Origin: an uncultured Lachnospiraceae bacterium
GTDB taxonomy: Bacteria; Bacillota; Clostridia; Lachnospirales; Lachnospiraceae
Direction of reading: 5' to 3'
Length of the DNA: 13,506 nt
Assembly (NCBI GenBank): GCA_947625995.1
Contig: CANQQN010000029.1
Span: 1-13,506, forward strand
The notes below the pieces were generated by a model, which saw only the letters and a list, made by a program, of their open reading frames with translations, had not been told where the DNA came from and ran no database searches. This document shows, piece by piece, positions 1 through 6,644 of the stretch. Within the stretch, counting starts at the first letter, position 1, and the number at the start of each line of letters is the position of its first letter. The position numbers and the translations under genes were made by a program.

Positions 1-8
1 AAGACTTA

Positions 9-38
9 AAGCTCATCGGGTTTTTTATCCGGTAGCTT
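9..38. repeat. small hairpin with T6 loop beside the larger hairpin
   Basis: AAGCT at 9-13 pairs with AGCTT at 34-38, and CGG at 17-19 pairs with CCG at 29-31 across a T-rich loop. It sits 12 bases before the large hairpin and may belong to the same structured element, which may continue to the left of the window. Confidence 0.35.
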
Positions 39-50
39 ACGCTTCATAGA

Positions 51-129
51 ATGAGTCTCCCAATCGGCAGAAAAAGTCAGTCAGAAGTTCCCGGTATTCT
101 GGCTCTTCCCTGCCGATCGGGGGGCTCAT
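51..129. repeat. large imperfect hairpin, possible structured RNA
   Basis: Arms at 51-70 and 110-129 form a 20-pair stem: 17 Watson-Crick pairs, two T.G wobbles (56/124 and 58/122) and one A-C mismatch (62/118). The 39-base loop contains a second stem, 80-86 with 97-103, seven pairs including one T.G. On the plus strand all imperfect pairs but one are wobbles. On the minus strand the same positions become three A-C mismatches and one wobble, so a plus-strand RNA folds slightly better. It lies 20 bases beyond the stop of the minus-strand lysin gene. There is no U-tract on either side, so it is not a typical intrinsic terminator. Function is unknown; it could be a regulatory RNA, a 3' UTR structure or the end of a mobile element. 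Confidence 0.6.
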
Positions 130-149
130 GTATTCAAAAAATTTTAAAT

Positions 150-1013
150 TCAGCTAACGTAAGCCTTGTTTACATATCCTCTTGTTCCAGCCACATTTAC
201 CTTTACCCATTGTCCGCTGTAACCCAGTACGTCGAACAGATTTCCTCTGTTCAGTGTGCGGAGTACGGTCCCCTTCAGAGAAGGTGTTTTTCTTACACGT
301 ACACCGTTGCCTGTGCAGGTTCCTGTGCGGTATGCCACATAATCTTCATGGATATAGCCGACGGTACCGGCCACATTCACTTTGACCCACTGTCCGCTGT
401 AGCCTGTCACATCAAACAGATTTCCATGGTTTACTGTGCGGAGTACGGCGCCGTTTGTCTTTGGATCTTTTCGTACGCGCACACCATCTCCGCAGGAATA
501 GGCTACTGTAATTCTTTTACCGGGGCTGGAGGAGAGAGTGTTTTCTGGAAATTGAAAAGTTTCTTCGTTATCGGGCCAAGTCTTTTTAAAGTGATTAAAA
601 GTCTTGTATTCACTTTTCAGTCTGGATGGGGTGCTGCCCCAATCAGGCAACTGAAAATGTGGTTTGTCCACGATGGATTTCCAGTCTCCGCCCCATTCCA
701 GCCCGATAGATTTTCCAAGCGCCCCTACTTTTTGAAAAAAATTTTCCTCTTCATTGTACGCACCTTTTCCGTCAACTCTGTAAAAATCAAAGGCGACGCC
801 CCACTGGTGCATGCTGCTATAGGAACTGCCTTTCGCGTTGGTCACAATCTTTCCCGGCTTTGTGCGGCCCTGTGCATAGAGCGCATCCTGCTCTGCGATT
901 GTCCGGAAACTTTCTCCGATCTGGATGGGTAATCCTTGGCTACCGCATAGATCAATAAGTTGCACTGCCAGACGTTGTAGGCGAGGATGGCACATTGTAA
1001 TATCTCTGCTCAT
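150..1013 (-). CDS. M15-type peptidoglycan peptidase (endolysin-like) with two SH3b domains
   Basis: 287 residues. The N-terminal half is a VanY/CwlK-like zinc peptidase of the M15 fold. The core motif S67-M-H69-Q-W-G-V-A-F-D76 supplies two zinc ligands, and P-H119-F supplies the third, preceded by an EWGGDW segment at 106-111. Relatives cut L-Ala-D-Glu or D-Ala linkages in peptidoglycan peptides. The C-terminal half has two SH3b wall-binding repeats at about 173-227 and 233-287. They are in exact 60-residue register (GVRVR at 177 and 237, GYSGQWVKVNVAGT in both) and the DNA repeats with a 180-base period. There is no signal peptide, which fits a phage-type lysin that needs a holin or cell lysis; no holin or other phage gene is visible. 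The start is supported by AAAGGA seven bases upstream. It is divergent from mrp. It could be a prophage remnant lysin or a domesticated autolysin. Confidence 0.85.
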   Translation of the reverse strand: MSRDITMCHPRLQRLAVQLIDLCGSQGLPIQIGESFRTIAEQDALYAQGRTKPGKIVTNAKGSSYSSMHQWGVAFDFYRVDGKGAYNEEENFFQKVGALGKSIGLEWGGDWKSIVDKPHFQLPDWGSTPSRLKSEYKTFNHFKKTWPDNEETFQFPENTLSSSPGKRITVAYSCGDGVRVRKDPKTNGAVLRTVNHGNLFDVTGYSGQWVKVNVAGTVGYIHEDYVAYRTGTCTGNGVRVRKTPSLKGTVLRTLNRGNLFDVLGYSGQWVKVNVAGTRGYVNKAYVS

Positions 1014-1036
1014 AGAGTTTTCCTTTCTTCGGTTTT

Positions 1037-1042
1037 ATTATA
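1037..1042 (-). promoter_or_regulatory. possible -10 box for the lysin gene
   Basis: The minus strand reads TATAAT here, placing transcription start near 1030, just ahead of the AAGGA ribosome site at 1021-1025. No good -35 box is present at 16-18 bases, so this is tentative. Confidence 0.35.
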
Positions 1043-1112
1043 TGGTAGTTTATGTGGCCGCAGTAAAATGGGTGTCAGATTTTGCAGAAAGCGGTCGAAG
1101 AACGGAATTTAT

Positions 1113-1141
1113 TTTACATTTTGGATAAAGTGTGATACACT
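1113..1141 (+). promoter_or_regulatory. extended -10 promoter of the Mrp gene
   Basis: TTTACA at 1113-1118 and TACACT at 1136-1141 are separated by 17 bases, with TGA just before the -10 giving an extended -10. Predicted start is near 1148, leaving a leader of about 30 bases. The -10 is embedded in a 13-base palindrome, AGTGT-GAT-ACACT (1129-1141), which could be a repressor site or chance. Confidence 0.6.
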
Positions 1142-1178
1142 GTCCGAAAAGAAATTTTAAGACAGGAGTTTGATCACT

Positions 1179-1997
1179 ATGAGTTGTACCCATGATTGTG
1201 AAAGCTGCGGATCGGACTGCAGCCAGAATAAGCCGGAAAGCCTTCTGGCGCCGGCCAATCAGTTTTCCAGTATTAAAAAGATTGTCGCGGTGGTCAGCGG
1301 AAAGGGCGGCGTAGGGAAATCCTCCGTTACCGCTATGCTTTCTGTGCTGGCGCAAAGGAAAAATGTGCGCACCGCCATCATGGACGCGGACGTTACCGGC
1401 CCTTCTATCCCCAAGATGTTCGGGGTTACCGAAAAAGCCATGGGCGACGAGAACGGCATCTATCCGGCGAGGACAAAGAGCGGGATCGAGATCATGTCCC
1501 TGAACCTGCTGCTTCCCAACGACACGGACCCGGTGGTATGGCGGGGCCCCGTGATCGCAGGGGCTGTGACCCAGTTCTGGACGGACGTGATGTGGGGCGA
1601 TGTCGACCTGATGTTTGTAGACTGCCCGCCGGGAACCGGCGACGTGCCCCTGACGGTGTTCCAGTCCATTCCCGTGGACGGCATCGTGGTGGTGGCTTCT
1701 CCGCAGGAGCTGGTCGCCATGATCGTGGAAAAGGCGGTAAAGATGGCGGAGCAAATGCATATCCCGGTGCTTGGCGTGGTGGAGAATATGTCCTATTTTG
1801 AATGCCCGGACTGCGGTAAGAGACATGCGATCTTCGGCGAAAGCAAAATAGAAGAGGTGGCCGCCCGCTATGGCATTGATCAGGTGGCAAAGCTGCCCAT
1901 TGACCCGAAGCTGGCAAATCTTTGCGATACCGGCAGGATCGAAGAACTGGAAGAGGAAGGACTTTCGGGGCTTCTCGATACACTGCTGGTGAAATAA
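1179..1997 (+). CDS. mrp: Mrp/NBP35 family iron-sulfur carrier ATPase
   Basis: 272 residues. This is a ParA/MinD-type P-loop ATPase that in characterised relatives (Mrp/ApbC, Nbp35) binds a 4Fe-4S cluster at a dimer interface and hands it to apoproteins in the cytoplasm. The deviant Walker A GKGGVGKS is at 41-48, with D-x-D-V-T-G (switch I) after the first helix and D-C-P-P-G-T-G-D in the middle. The cluster-binding C209-P-D-C212 pair is preceded by NMSYFE. The N-terminus carries four cysteines (C3, C7, C10, C14), as in the ferredoxin-like N-terminal motif of Nbp35-type proteins. The ATG at 1179 is chosen over an upstream TTG at 1170 because ACAGGAG ends 11 bases before it. It is monocistronic, with its own promoter and a terminator after the stop. 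Confidence 0.9.
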   Translation: MSCTHDCESCGSDCSQNKPESLLAPANQFSSIKKIVAVVSGKGGVGKSSVTAMLSVLAQRKNVRTAIMDADVTGPSIPKMFGVTEKAMGDENGIYPARTKSGIEIMSLNLLLPNDTDPVVWRGPVIAGAVTQFWTDVMWGDVDLMFVDCPPGTGDVPLTVFQSIPVDGIVVVASPQELVAMIVEKAVKMAEQMHIPVLGVVENMSYFECPDCGKRHAIFGESKIEEVAARYGIDQVAKLPIDPKLANLCDTGRIEELEEEGLSGLLDTLLVK

Positions 1998-2014
1998 TTT
2001 TAGGCATGAAAGAG

Positions 2015-2057
2015 AAAGGTGCTGCAAAGCGCGTTGCGTTCTGCAGCGCTTTTTTTA
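2015..2057 (+). terminator. intrinsic terminator after mrp
   Basis: The stem 2018-2026 with 2042-2050 (GGTGCTGCA against TGCAGCGCT, containing G.T wobbles) is preceded by AAA and followed by seven T (2050-2056). It starts 20 bases after the mrp stop. Confidence 0.8.
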
Positions 2058-2099
2058 TGATTTTAGAAAGTGACTGTAATTGTGAAAGCGAATTTTGAG

Positions 2100-2126
2100 A
2101 AGTGTCGCTATTTGGCGGCACTTTTA
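2100..2126. repeat. palindromic repeat copy 1 (AAGTGTCGC type)
   Basis: AAGTGTCGC at 2100-2108 pairs with GCGGCACTT at 2115-2123 (one T.G), with a 6-base loop and TTTTA following the stem start. The same arms and the trailing TTTTA recur at 11879-11906. It lies beyond the mrp terminator and so is probably a dispersed intergenic repeat that may also add termination. Confidence 0.6.
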
Positions 2127-2161
2127 CGATCTACAGGGAATTTCTTTAAGATTCTTGTCAG

Positions 2162-2185
2162 GCGGGATATGTGAGGTCGTCCCGC
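2162..2185. repeat. GC-rich hairpin upstream of ktrB
   Basis: GCGGGA (2162-2167) pairs with TCCCGC (2180-2185) around a 12-base loop. There is no T-tract after it. It sits 17 bases before the TTTATAC repeats; its role is not evident. Confidence 0.35.
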
Positions 2186-2201
2186 GTCAAATCATCAAAT
2201 C

Positions 2202-2248
2202 TTTATACAATTTTAATGCACTGTGAGGATAGTTTTATACTGTCTTAA
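2202..2248 (+). promoter_or_regulatory. TTTATAC direct repeats, candidate KdpE operator
   Basis: TTTATAC-AAT-TTTAA (2202-2216) and TTTATAC-TGT-CTTAA (2234-2248) share TTTATACnnTnTTAA. Their starts are 32 bp apart, about three helical turns. The second copy overlaps the position expected for the -35 of the TATAAT at 2261-2266. The Escherichia coli KdpE target, as remembered, also begins with TTTATAC followed by a T-tract, hence the proposal. The second copy also contains TATACT, which could simply be a -10 box. Confidence 0.4.
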
Positions 2249-2260
2249 AATTCCAAGAGA

Positions 2261-2266
2261 TATAAT
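2261..2266 (+). promoter_or_regulatory. candidate -10 box for the ktr operon
   Basis: A perfect TATAAT lies 35 bases before the chosen ktrB start, with no recognisable -35 at 16-18 bases. This is the pattern of an activator-dependent promoter and fits control by a KdpE-type regulator bound just upstream. Confidence 0.4.
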
Positions 2267-2300
2267 CATGACAAATAAAAAAGTTGATGGGGGAAGCGAT

Positions 2301-3638
2301 ATGGAAGAACCTGTGCTTCGGAAGAAGTGTCTGAGTTCATTTCAGGCCATTATACTGGGCTTCGCGGGCGTCATTCTGGCAGGCGCACTGATTTTGATGC
2401 TGCCCTTCGCAGCCAGAAGCAGAACAGTGACGCCATTTCACGAAGCGTTGTTTACCGCGACTTCCGCTGTCTGTGTCACAGGGCTTGTGGTGCAAGATAC
2501 GGCAAGCTACTGGTCCGGATTCGGACAGGTGGTGATTCTGATCCTGATACAGATGGGCGGCCTGGGCGTGATAACAGTTGCAGCGTCCTTCGCCCTGCTT
2601 GCAAAGAGAAAGATTTCTCTGATGCAGCGCACTACAATGCGGGAGGCGATTGCCGCGCCAAAGGTGGGCGGCATTGTTCGGCTGACAGGATTTATCCTCA
2701 GGGCAACATTTGTTACAGAGCTTTTGGGCGCTGTACTCATGATGCCGGTATTTTGCAGGGATTTCGGTGTTCGTGGGATCTGGATGTCGGTATTTCATTC
2801 CATTTCTGCTTTTTGCAACGCGGGGTTTGACATTATGGGAACCGAAAACATTCCTTTTGTGTCTCTCACCTCTTATCAGAAAGATCCTGTCATAAACATT
2901 ACGGTAGTATTGCTGATCGTGACCGGAGGCATCGGATTTCTTACGTGGGAGGATATCCGCACAAACAAATGGCAGTTCAGGCGTTACCGAATGCAGAGCA
3001 AGGTGATTCTGATCACCACCGGCATTCTGCTTGTGGTACCGGCGCTGTATTTTTTCTTTTTTGAATTTAATTTGCTGCCTCTTGCGGACCGTGTATGCCA
3101 GTCAGCTTTTCAGTCTGTTACCGCCAGAACGGCAGGATTCAATACGGCAGATCTGAATTGCTTGAAAAGTACGGGACAGGGCATTCTGATCGTGCTGATG
3201 CTGATCGGCGGGTCTCCGGGTTCCACGGCCGGCGGTATGAAGACCACTACGATTGCGGTGCTGTTTGCGAATGTGCTTGCGGTATTCCGGCGCCGGAAGG
3301 ACGCGCAGTGTTTTGGCAGGAGGATTGAGTGCGAGGCGGTTCAAAATGCTGCGACGGTCCTGATGATGTATCTGGTATTGTTTATGACCGGCGCACTGAT
3401 CATCAGCCTTGTGGAAGGAATCCCCATGGGTGTCTGTCTGTTTGAGACTGCCTCCGCAGTGGGAACAGTGGGCCTGAGTCTCGGCATTACGCCTGACCTC
3501 GGACTGTTGTCCCGTTGTGTTTTGATCCTGCTGATGTTTCTCGGAAGAGTGGGCGGTCTGACCTTTATCTACGCCGCGCTTACCGGGGCAGCCAAAAACT
3601 TCTCCAAGCTGCCGCAGGAGAAGATCATTGTCGGATAA
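2301..3638 (+). CDS. ktrB: KtrB/TrkH-type potassium channel subunit
   Basis: 445 residues. This is the membrane pore of a Ktr/Trk potassium importer, in the cytoplasmic membrane, gated by the RCK ring encoded by the next gene. Four M1-P-M2 repeats are visible through their pore loops with filter glycines: TSAVCVTG61L, SAFCNAG175FD, TARTAG279FNT and TASAVGTVG391LS. The broken third-repeat M2 gate region GGSPGSTAGG (303-312) is present. The length matches KtrB, which lacks the extra N-terminal helices of Proteobacterial TrkH. The ATG at 2301 is chosen because GGGGGA lies six bases upstream. An in-frame GTG at 2223 and ATG at 2268 precede the predicted promoter or lack a good ribosome site. The ktrA start follows the stop by 14 bases. 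Confidence 0.93.
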   Translation: MEEPVLRKKCLSSFQAIILGFAGVILAGALILMLPFAARSRTVTPFHEALFTATSAVCVTGLVVQDTASYWSGFGQVVILILIQMGGLGVITVAASFALLAKRKISLMQRTTMREAIAAPKVGGIVRLTGFILRATFVTELLGAVLMMPVFCRDFGVRGIWMSVFHSISAFCNAGFDIMGTENIPFVSLTSYQKDPVINITVVLLIVTGGIGFLTWEDIRTNKWQFRRYRMQSKVILITTGILLVVPALYFFFFEFNLLPLADRVCQSAFQSVTARTAGFNTADLNCLKSTGQGILIVLMLIGGSPGSTAGGMKTTTIAVLFANVLAVFRRRKDAQCFGRRIECEAVQNAATVLMMYLVLFMTGALIISLVEGIPMGVCLFETASAVGTVGLSLGITPDLGLLSRCVLILLMFLGRVGGLTFIYAALTGAAKNFSKLPQEKIIVG

Positions 3639-3652
3639 GGAGTGTGATCGAA

Positions 3653-4300
3653 ATGAAATCATTTTTGCTGATCGGAGTCGGAAGATTCGGAACGCATGTT
3701 GCTATGGAACTCAATCGGCTGGGGCATCAGGTGCTGGCAGTGGATCACAGGGAAGACCGGGTGAATGAGATACTTCCTTTTGTGACTAACGCGCAGATCG
3801 GGGACAGCACAAATACAAATTTTCTGGGATCTCTCGGTATCAAAAATTTTGATATCTGCATTGTCGCCATTGGAAATGATTTTCAGAGCTCGCTGGAAAC
3901 AACTTCTAATCTGAAGGAGTTGGGCGCGGCAAAGGTAGTTTCCCGGGCGGCAAGGGACGTTCAGGCAAAATTTCTGATACGCAACGGGGCGGACGAAGTC
4001 CTGTATCCGGAAAAACAGATTGCAAAATGGGCGGCAAAAAAGTACGGATCTGACCATATTCTTGATTACATCGAACTGGATGAATCGAACGCGATCTTTG
4101 AGGTTTCCGTTCCGAAAAACTGGGTGGGAAAGAGCATCGCCCAGATTGATATCCGTAAAAAATACAACGTTAGCATTATGGCTATTAAAATAGACGGCAG
4201 GATGCGTGTCGCGCTGCAGCCAGATACAATCCTGACGGAAGGAATGATCCTGTTGGTGCTTGGAGAATACAATGTGCTTCAAAAGCGTTTTCGTATCTGA
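3653..4300 (+). CDS. ktrA: KtrA/TrkA-type RCK potassium gating subunit
   Basis: 215 residues. This is a peripheral cytoplasmic protein that forms an octameric ring under KtrB and opens it in response to ATP/ADP or NAD(H). The Rossmann RCK_N domain (about 1-125) has G8-V-G10-R-F-G13 and an acidic D31 at the end of the second strand. The RCK_C domain spans about 135-215. It has a single RCK module, so KtrA-like, not the doubled TrkA. In Staphylococcus aureus and Bacillus relatives RCK_C binds cyclic di-AMP, which shuts the channel; the corresponding IRKKYNVSIMAIK stretch is present, but whether it binds is inferred. The ATG at 3653 has AAGGAG nine bases upstream, and the open frame extending left overlaps ktrB without a ribosome site. 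Confidence 0.93.
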   Translation: MKSFLLIGVGRFGTHVAMELNRLGHQVLAVDHREDRVNEILPFVTNAQIGDSTNTNFLGSLGIKNFDICIVAIGNDFQSSLETTSNLKELGAAKVVSRAARDVQAKFLIRNGADEVLYPEKQIAKWAAKKYGSDHILDYIELDESNAIFEVSVPKNWVGKSIAQIDIRKKYNVSIMAIKIDGRMRVALQPDTILTEGMILLVLGEYNVLQKRFRI

Positions 4301-4333
4301 TGGATGAAATGTTTCAGAGGGGAGATGAATTTT

Positions 4334-4591
4334 ATGCAGGAAGCTCTGCTGGCGCTGGTCGTATTTTGTTTTCTTGCGCTTGGCTTCTGGCCGATGAAGC
4401 TGCTGGATCGATATTTAGAAGAAGATCAGGAGCCTGCCGGGCAGGAAGATCAGGTGTGCGAACCCTCTTGTATCATACTCACGGAAGATATGACAGATGA
4501 GGAAGTGAATGCTGAGATCTGTTGTTACCGCGAAAAACACAGACACGCGAAGATTCTTCTTTATGATAATCAAGAAAGAAATGTGACGTAG
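4334..4591 (+). CDS. small single-TM protein of unknown function between ktrA and kdpD
   Basis: 85 residues, family not recognised. One membrane helix lies at about 4-24 (ALLALVVFCFLALGFWPMKLL), then a basic/acidic junction LDRYLEED and a cytoplasmic tail rich in acidic residues. The tail has the pattern strand (CIILTED), helix (EEVNAEICCYREKHR) and strand (AKILLYD), which could be half of a small alpha/beta domain. The start at 4334 is chosen because AGGGGAG ends nine bases before it; upstream ATGs at 4304 and 4325 lack usable spacing. It starts 33 bases after ktrA in the same orientation and ends 61 bases before the kinase. The position suggests an accessory subunit or a link between transporter and sensor, comparable in size class to KdpF but not a homologue by eye. 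Confidence 0.75.
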   Translation: MQEALLALVVFCFLALGFWPMKLLDRYLEEDQEPAGQEDQVCEPSCIILTEDMTDEEVNAEICCYREKHRHAKILLYDNQERNVT

Positions 4592-4611
4592 ATATTTTTT
4601 TGAGTTTGCAT

Positions 4612-4617
4612 TATAAT
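4612..4617 (+). promoter_or_regulatory. candidate -10 box for kdpDE
   Basis: TATAAT with no recognisable -35 lies in the 61-base gap before the kinase gene; the predicted start leaves a leader of about 29 bases. No terminator separates it from the ktr genes, so readthrough is also likely. Confidence 0.4.
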
Positions 4618-4652
4618 GGTAACGGTTAAAAAATGAAACACAGGCGGTGAAA

Positions 4653-6644
4653 ATGATAGGACAGGAAAAGAAAGAACAGGATACAATGAACAGGCATGTT
4701 CTCGTAGGATTGTCGGCTTCCCCGACGAACGCAAGGATCGTGCGCACCGCCGCGCAGATGGCCGGCGCATTTGGAGGTGCGTTCACGGCGCTGTATGTGC
4801 GGACATCGGACGCGGACAAAATGTCGGACGCGGACAAAATTCGTCTGCGGGAAAACATCCGGCTTGCCGAACAGTACGGAGCGGCGATCGCCACAGTGAA
4901 CGGAGATGATGTCTCTTACCAGATTGCGGAGTTTGCCCGACTTTATGGCGTCAGTATTCTTGTGCTCGGCCGCAGCAGTGCGGCGGCGCGAAGGCATTTC
5001 TGGAATAAACCCGCACTGTCTGAAAGGCTGGCATCGCTTGCCCCGAATCTGGAGATCCATATCATTCCGGATTCTGCCGTGGAAAATAAATACCCCGCGA
5101 AAAAAGAGATTTTTTCCCAATATATCTTGCCGACCTTCAAAGACCTACTGATCATACTGCTGATCCTTGCGGTTACTACCGGGATCGGAAATGTTTTCTG
5201 GGTTTTGGGGTTTACGGAAGCAAATATCATCACCGTTTATATCCTGGGCGTGCTGTTGACGGCGCTGTTTACCAAGAGCCAGGCCTGCAGCGTCATCTCA
5301 TCTCTTGCCAGCGTGCTGGTGTTCAATTTCTTTTTTACAGAACCGAGACTGACGCTCCACGCATATGAGCCGGGATATCCGGTGACATTTGCCATTATGC
5401 TGTTTGCTTCATTGATCACGGGCAGTCTTGCAGACCGGCTGAAAAATCATGCAAAGCAGTCTGCGCAGGCGGCGTTCCGCACGCAGGTGTTGTTTGACAC
5501 AAATCAGCTTCTGCAGAAGGCGCAGGACGATGACGCGATGATCCAGATCACGGCAGGCCAGCTGATGAAGCTGTTGGAACGGGATGTGATCGCTTACCCG
5601 GAGCAGAACGGAAAGCTGGGAAAAGGGTATCTGTTTAGTACAATGGATGAGATCAACAATGACAGTTTTTCCTCCGGTCTGGAGATGGAGACAGCGGAAT
5701 GGGTCCTTCAGAACAAAAGACGGGCCGGAGCGACAACGAATACATGGAAGGAAGCAAAATGTCTCTATCTTGCGATCCGAATTAACAACAAAGTCTATGG
5801 CGTGGTGGGGATCCATATTGACGGGCGTCCGCTGGATTCCTTTGAAAACAGCGTGCTGCTTTCGATCCTTGGCGAGTGTGCACTTGCGATTGAAAATAAT
5901 CACAATGCCAAGGAAAAAGAGCAGGCCGCGGTGCTTGCCAAAAATGAACAGCTCCGGGCAAATCTGCTGCGCGCGATCTCCCACGATCTGCGTACGCCGC
6001 TGACGTCTATTTCCGGGAACGCTGGTTATTTGCTTTCCAGCTATGACAAACTGGACGACGGAACGCGTATGCAGGTGTTTACCGACATTCAGGAGGATGC
6101 TCTATGGCTCATACGTCTCATGGAAAATTTACTCTCCCTGACTCGGATCGAGGATGGCAGAGTAACGCTCCATACATCGGACGAATTAATGGAAGAAGTG
6201 ATCGAGGAGGCGCTGCGGCATATTGATCACAGAAGCAGCGAATATCACATCCGTGTGGATCTGGAAGAGGAATTGATGTTTGTACATGCGGATGCGAAGC
6301 TGATCGTACAGGTGATCATTAATCTTGTTGATAATGCCGTTAAATATACGCCCGTCGGATCTGCGATCGTGATCGCTGCATGGAAGAAGGATGGCGTCGT
6401 TTCGGTCAGTATTTCAGACGACGGACCCGGTATTCCGGACAGTAAAAAATCTCAGGTGTTTGAGATGTTTTATACCGGAGAAAATCGCATTGCTGACAGC
6501 CGTCGGAGTCTTGGGCTTGGCCTGGCGCTGTGCCGGTCGATCGTCAACGCCCATGGCGGCGAGATCGTCCTTACGGACAATAAGCCTCATGGATGCAATT
6601 TTACATTTACATTACCGTCGGGGGAGGTAAAGGTTCATGTTTAA
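4653..6644 (+). CDS. kdpD: KdpD-like sensor histidine kinase lacking the N-terminal KdpD domain
   Basis: 663 residues, against roughly 890 for full KdpD. Order of domains: USP-like (about 13-135), four membrane helices (about 160-262), a GAF-like region (about 285-420), HisKA with phospho-acceptor H444 in AISHDLRTPLTS, and HATPase_c with N561 in NLVDNAVKYTP, DDGPGIP and GLGLALC. The usual N-terminal Walker-type KdpD domain is absent. The USP domain holds S21-A-S23, exactly 20 residues, then F44-T-A-L-Y48: the SxS-X20-FTAxY signature reported for cyclic di-AMP binding in Staphylococcus aureus KdpD. A six-residue tandem duplication (SDADKM/SDADKI, 52-63) follows. The ATG at 4653 has CAGGCGG five bases upstream; a GTG at 4647 and an ATG at 4686 are alternatives. 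It overlaps kdpE by eight bases, so the two are translationally coupled. Confidence 0.92.
   Translation: MIGQEKKEQDTMNRHVLVGLSASPTNARIVRTAAQMAGAFGGAFTALYVRTSDADKMSDADKIRLRENIRLAEQYGAAIATVNGDDVSYQIAEFARLYGVSILVLGRSSAAARRHFWNKPALSERLASLAPNLEIHIIPDSAVENKYPAKKEIFSQYILPTFKDLLIILLILAVTTGIGNVFWVLGFTEANIITVYILGVLLTALFTKSQACSVISSLASVLVFNFFFTEPRLTLHAYEPGYPVTFAIMLFASLITGSLADRLKNHAKQSAQAAFRTQVLFDTNQLLQKAQDDDAMIQITAGQLMKLLERDVIAYPEQNGKLGKGYLFSTMDEINNDSFSSGLEMETAEWVLQNKRRAGATTNTWKEAKCLYLAIRINNKVYGVVGIHIDGRPLDSFENSVLLSILGECALAIENNHNAKEKEQAAVLAKNEQLRANLLRAISHDLRTPLTSISGNAGYLLSSYDKLDDGTRMQVFTDIQEDALWLIRLMENLLSLTRIEDGRVTLHTSDELMEEVIEEALRHIDHRSSEYHIRVDLEEELMFVHADAKLIVQVIINLVDNAVKYTPVGSAIVIAAWKKDGVVSVSISDDGPGIPDSKKSQVFEMFYTGENRIADSRRSLGLGLALCRSIVNAHGGEIVLTDNKPHGCNFTFTLPSGEVKVHV
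4806..4841 (+). repeat. 18-bp in-frame tandem duplication inside the kinase USP domain
   Basis: Two adjacent 18-base units (4806-4823 and 4824-4841) differ only at the last base, giving SDADKM then SDADKI. The phase is kept, so the kinase stays in frame. The near identity suggests a recent slippage event. Confidence 0.85.

Noticed and set aside
6..47. 13-residue open frame on the minus strand with GGGAG nine bases upstream
   Set aside because: Too short to judge, overlaps the small hairpin, and has no promoter or conservation evidence.
86..110. Minus-strand text AGCCAGAATACCGG resembling the B12 box of a cobalamin riboswitch
   Set aside because: The other conserved blocks of the riboswitch would have to lie in the lysin coding region and are not seen; the match lies in the loop of the large hairpin and is likely chance.
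1492..2121. Long minus-strand frames across mrp, ktrB, ktrA and kdpD
   Set aside because: They are antisense shadows of well-supported genes: no ribosome sites, composition unlike proteins, and no recognisable domains.
2057..2300. Possible ydaO-type cyclic di-AMP riboswitch before the potassium transporter
   Set aside because: The region is short of the expected conserved blocks and pseudo-symmetric fold; only simple hairpins and repeats are visible.
2223..2300. Upstream GTG (2223) and ATG (2268) starts for ktrB
   Set aside because: GTG lies upstream of the predicted promoter -10 and has no ribosome site; 2268 has only a weak one, while 2301 has GGGGGA at good spacing and matches the family's usual start.
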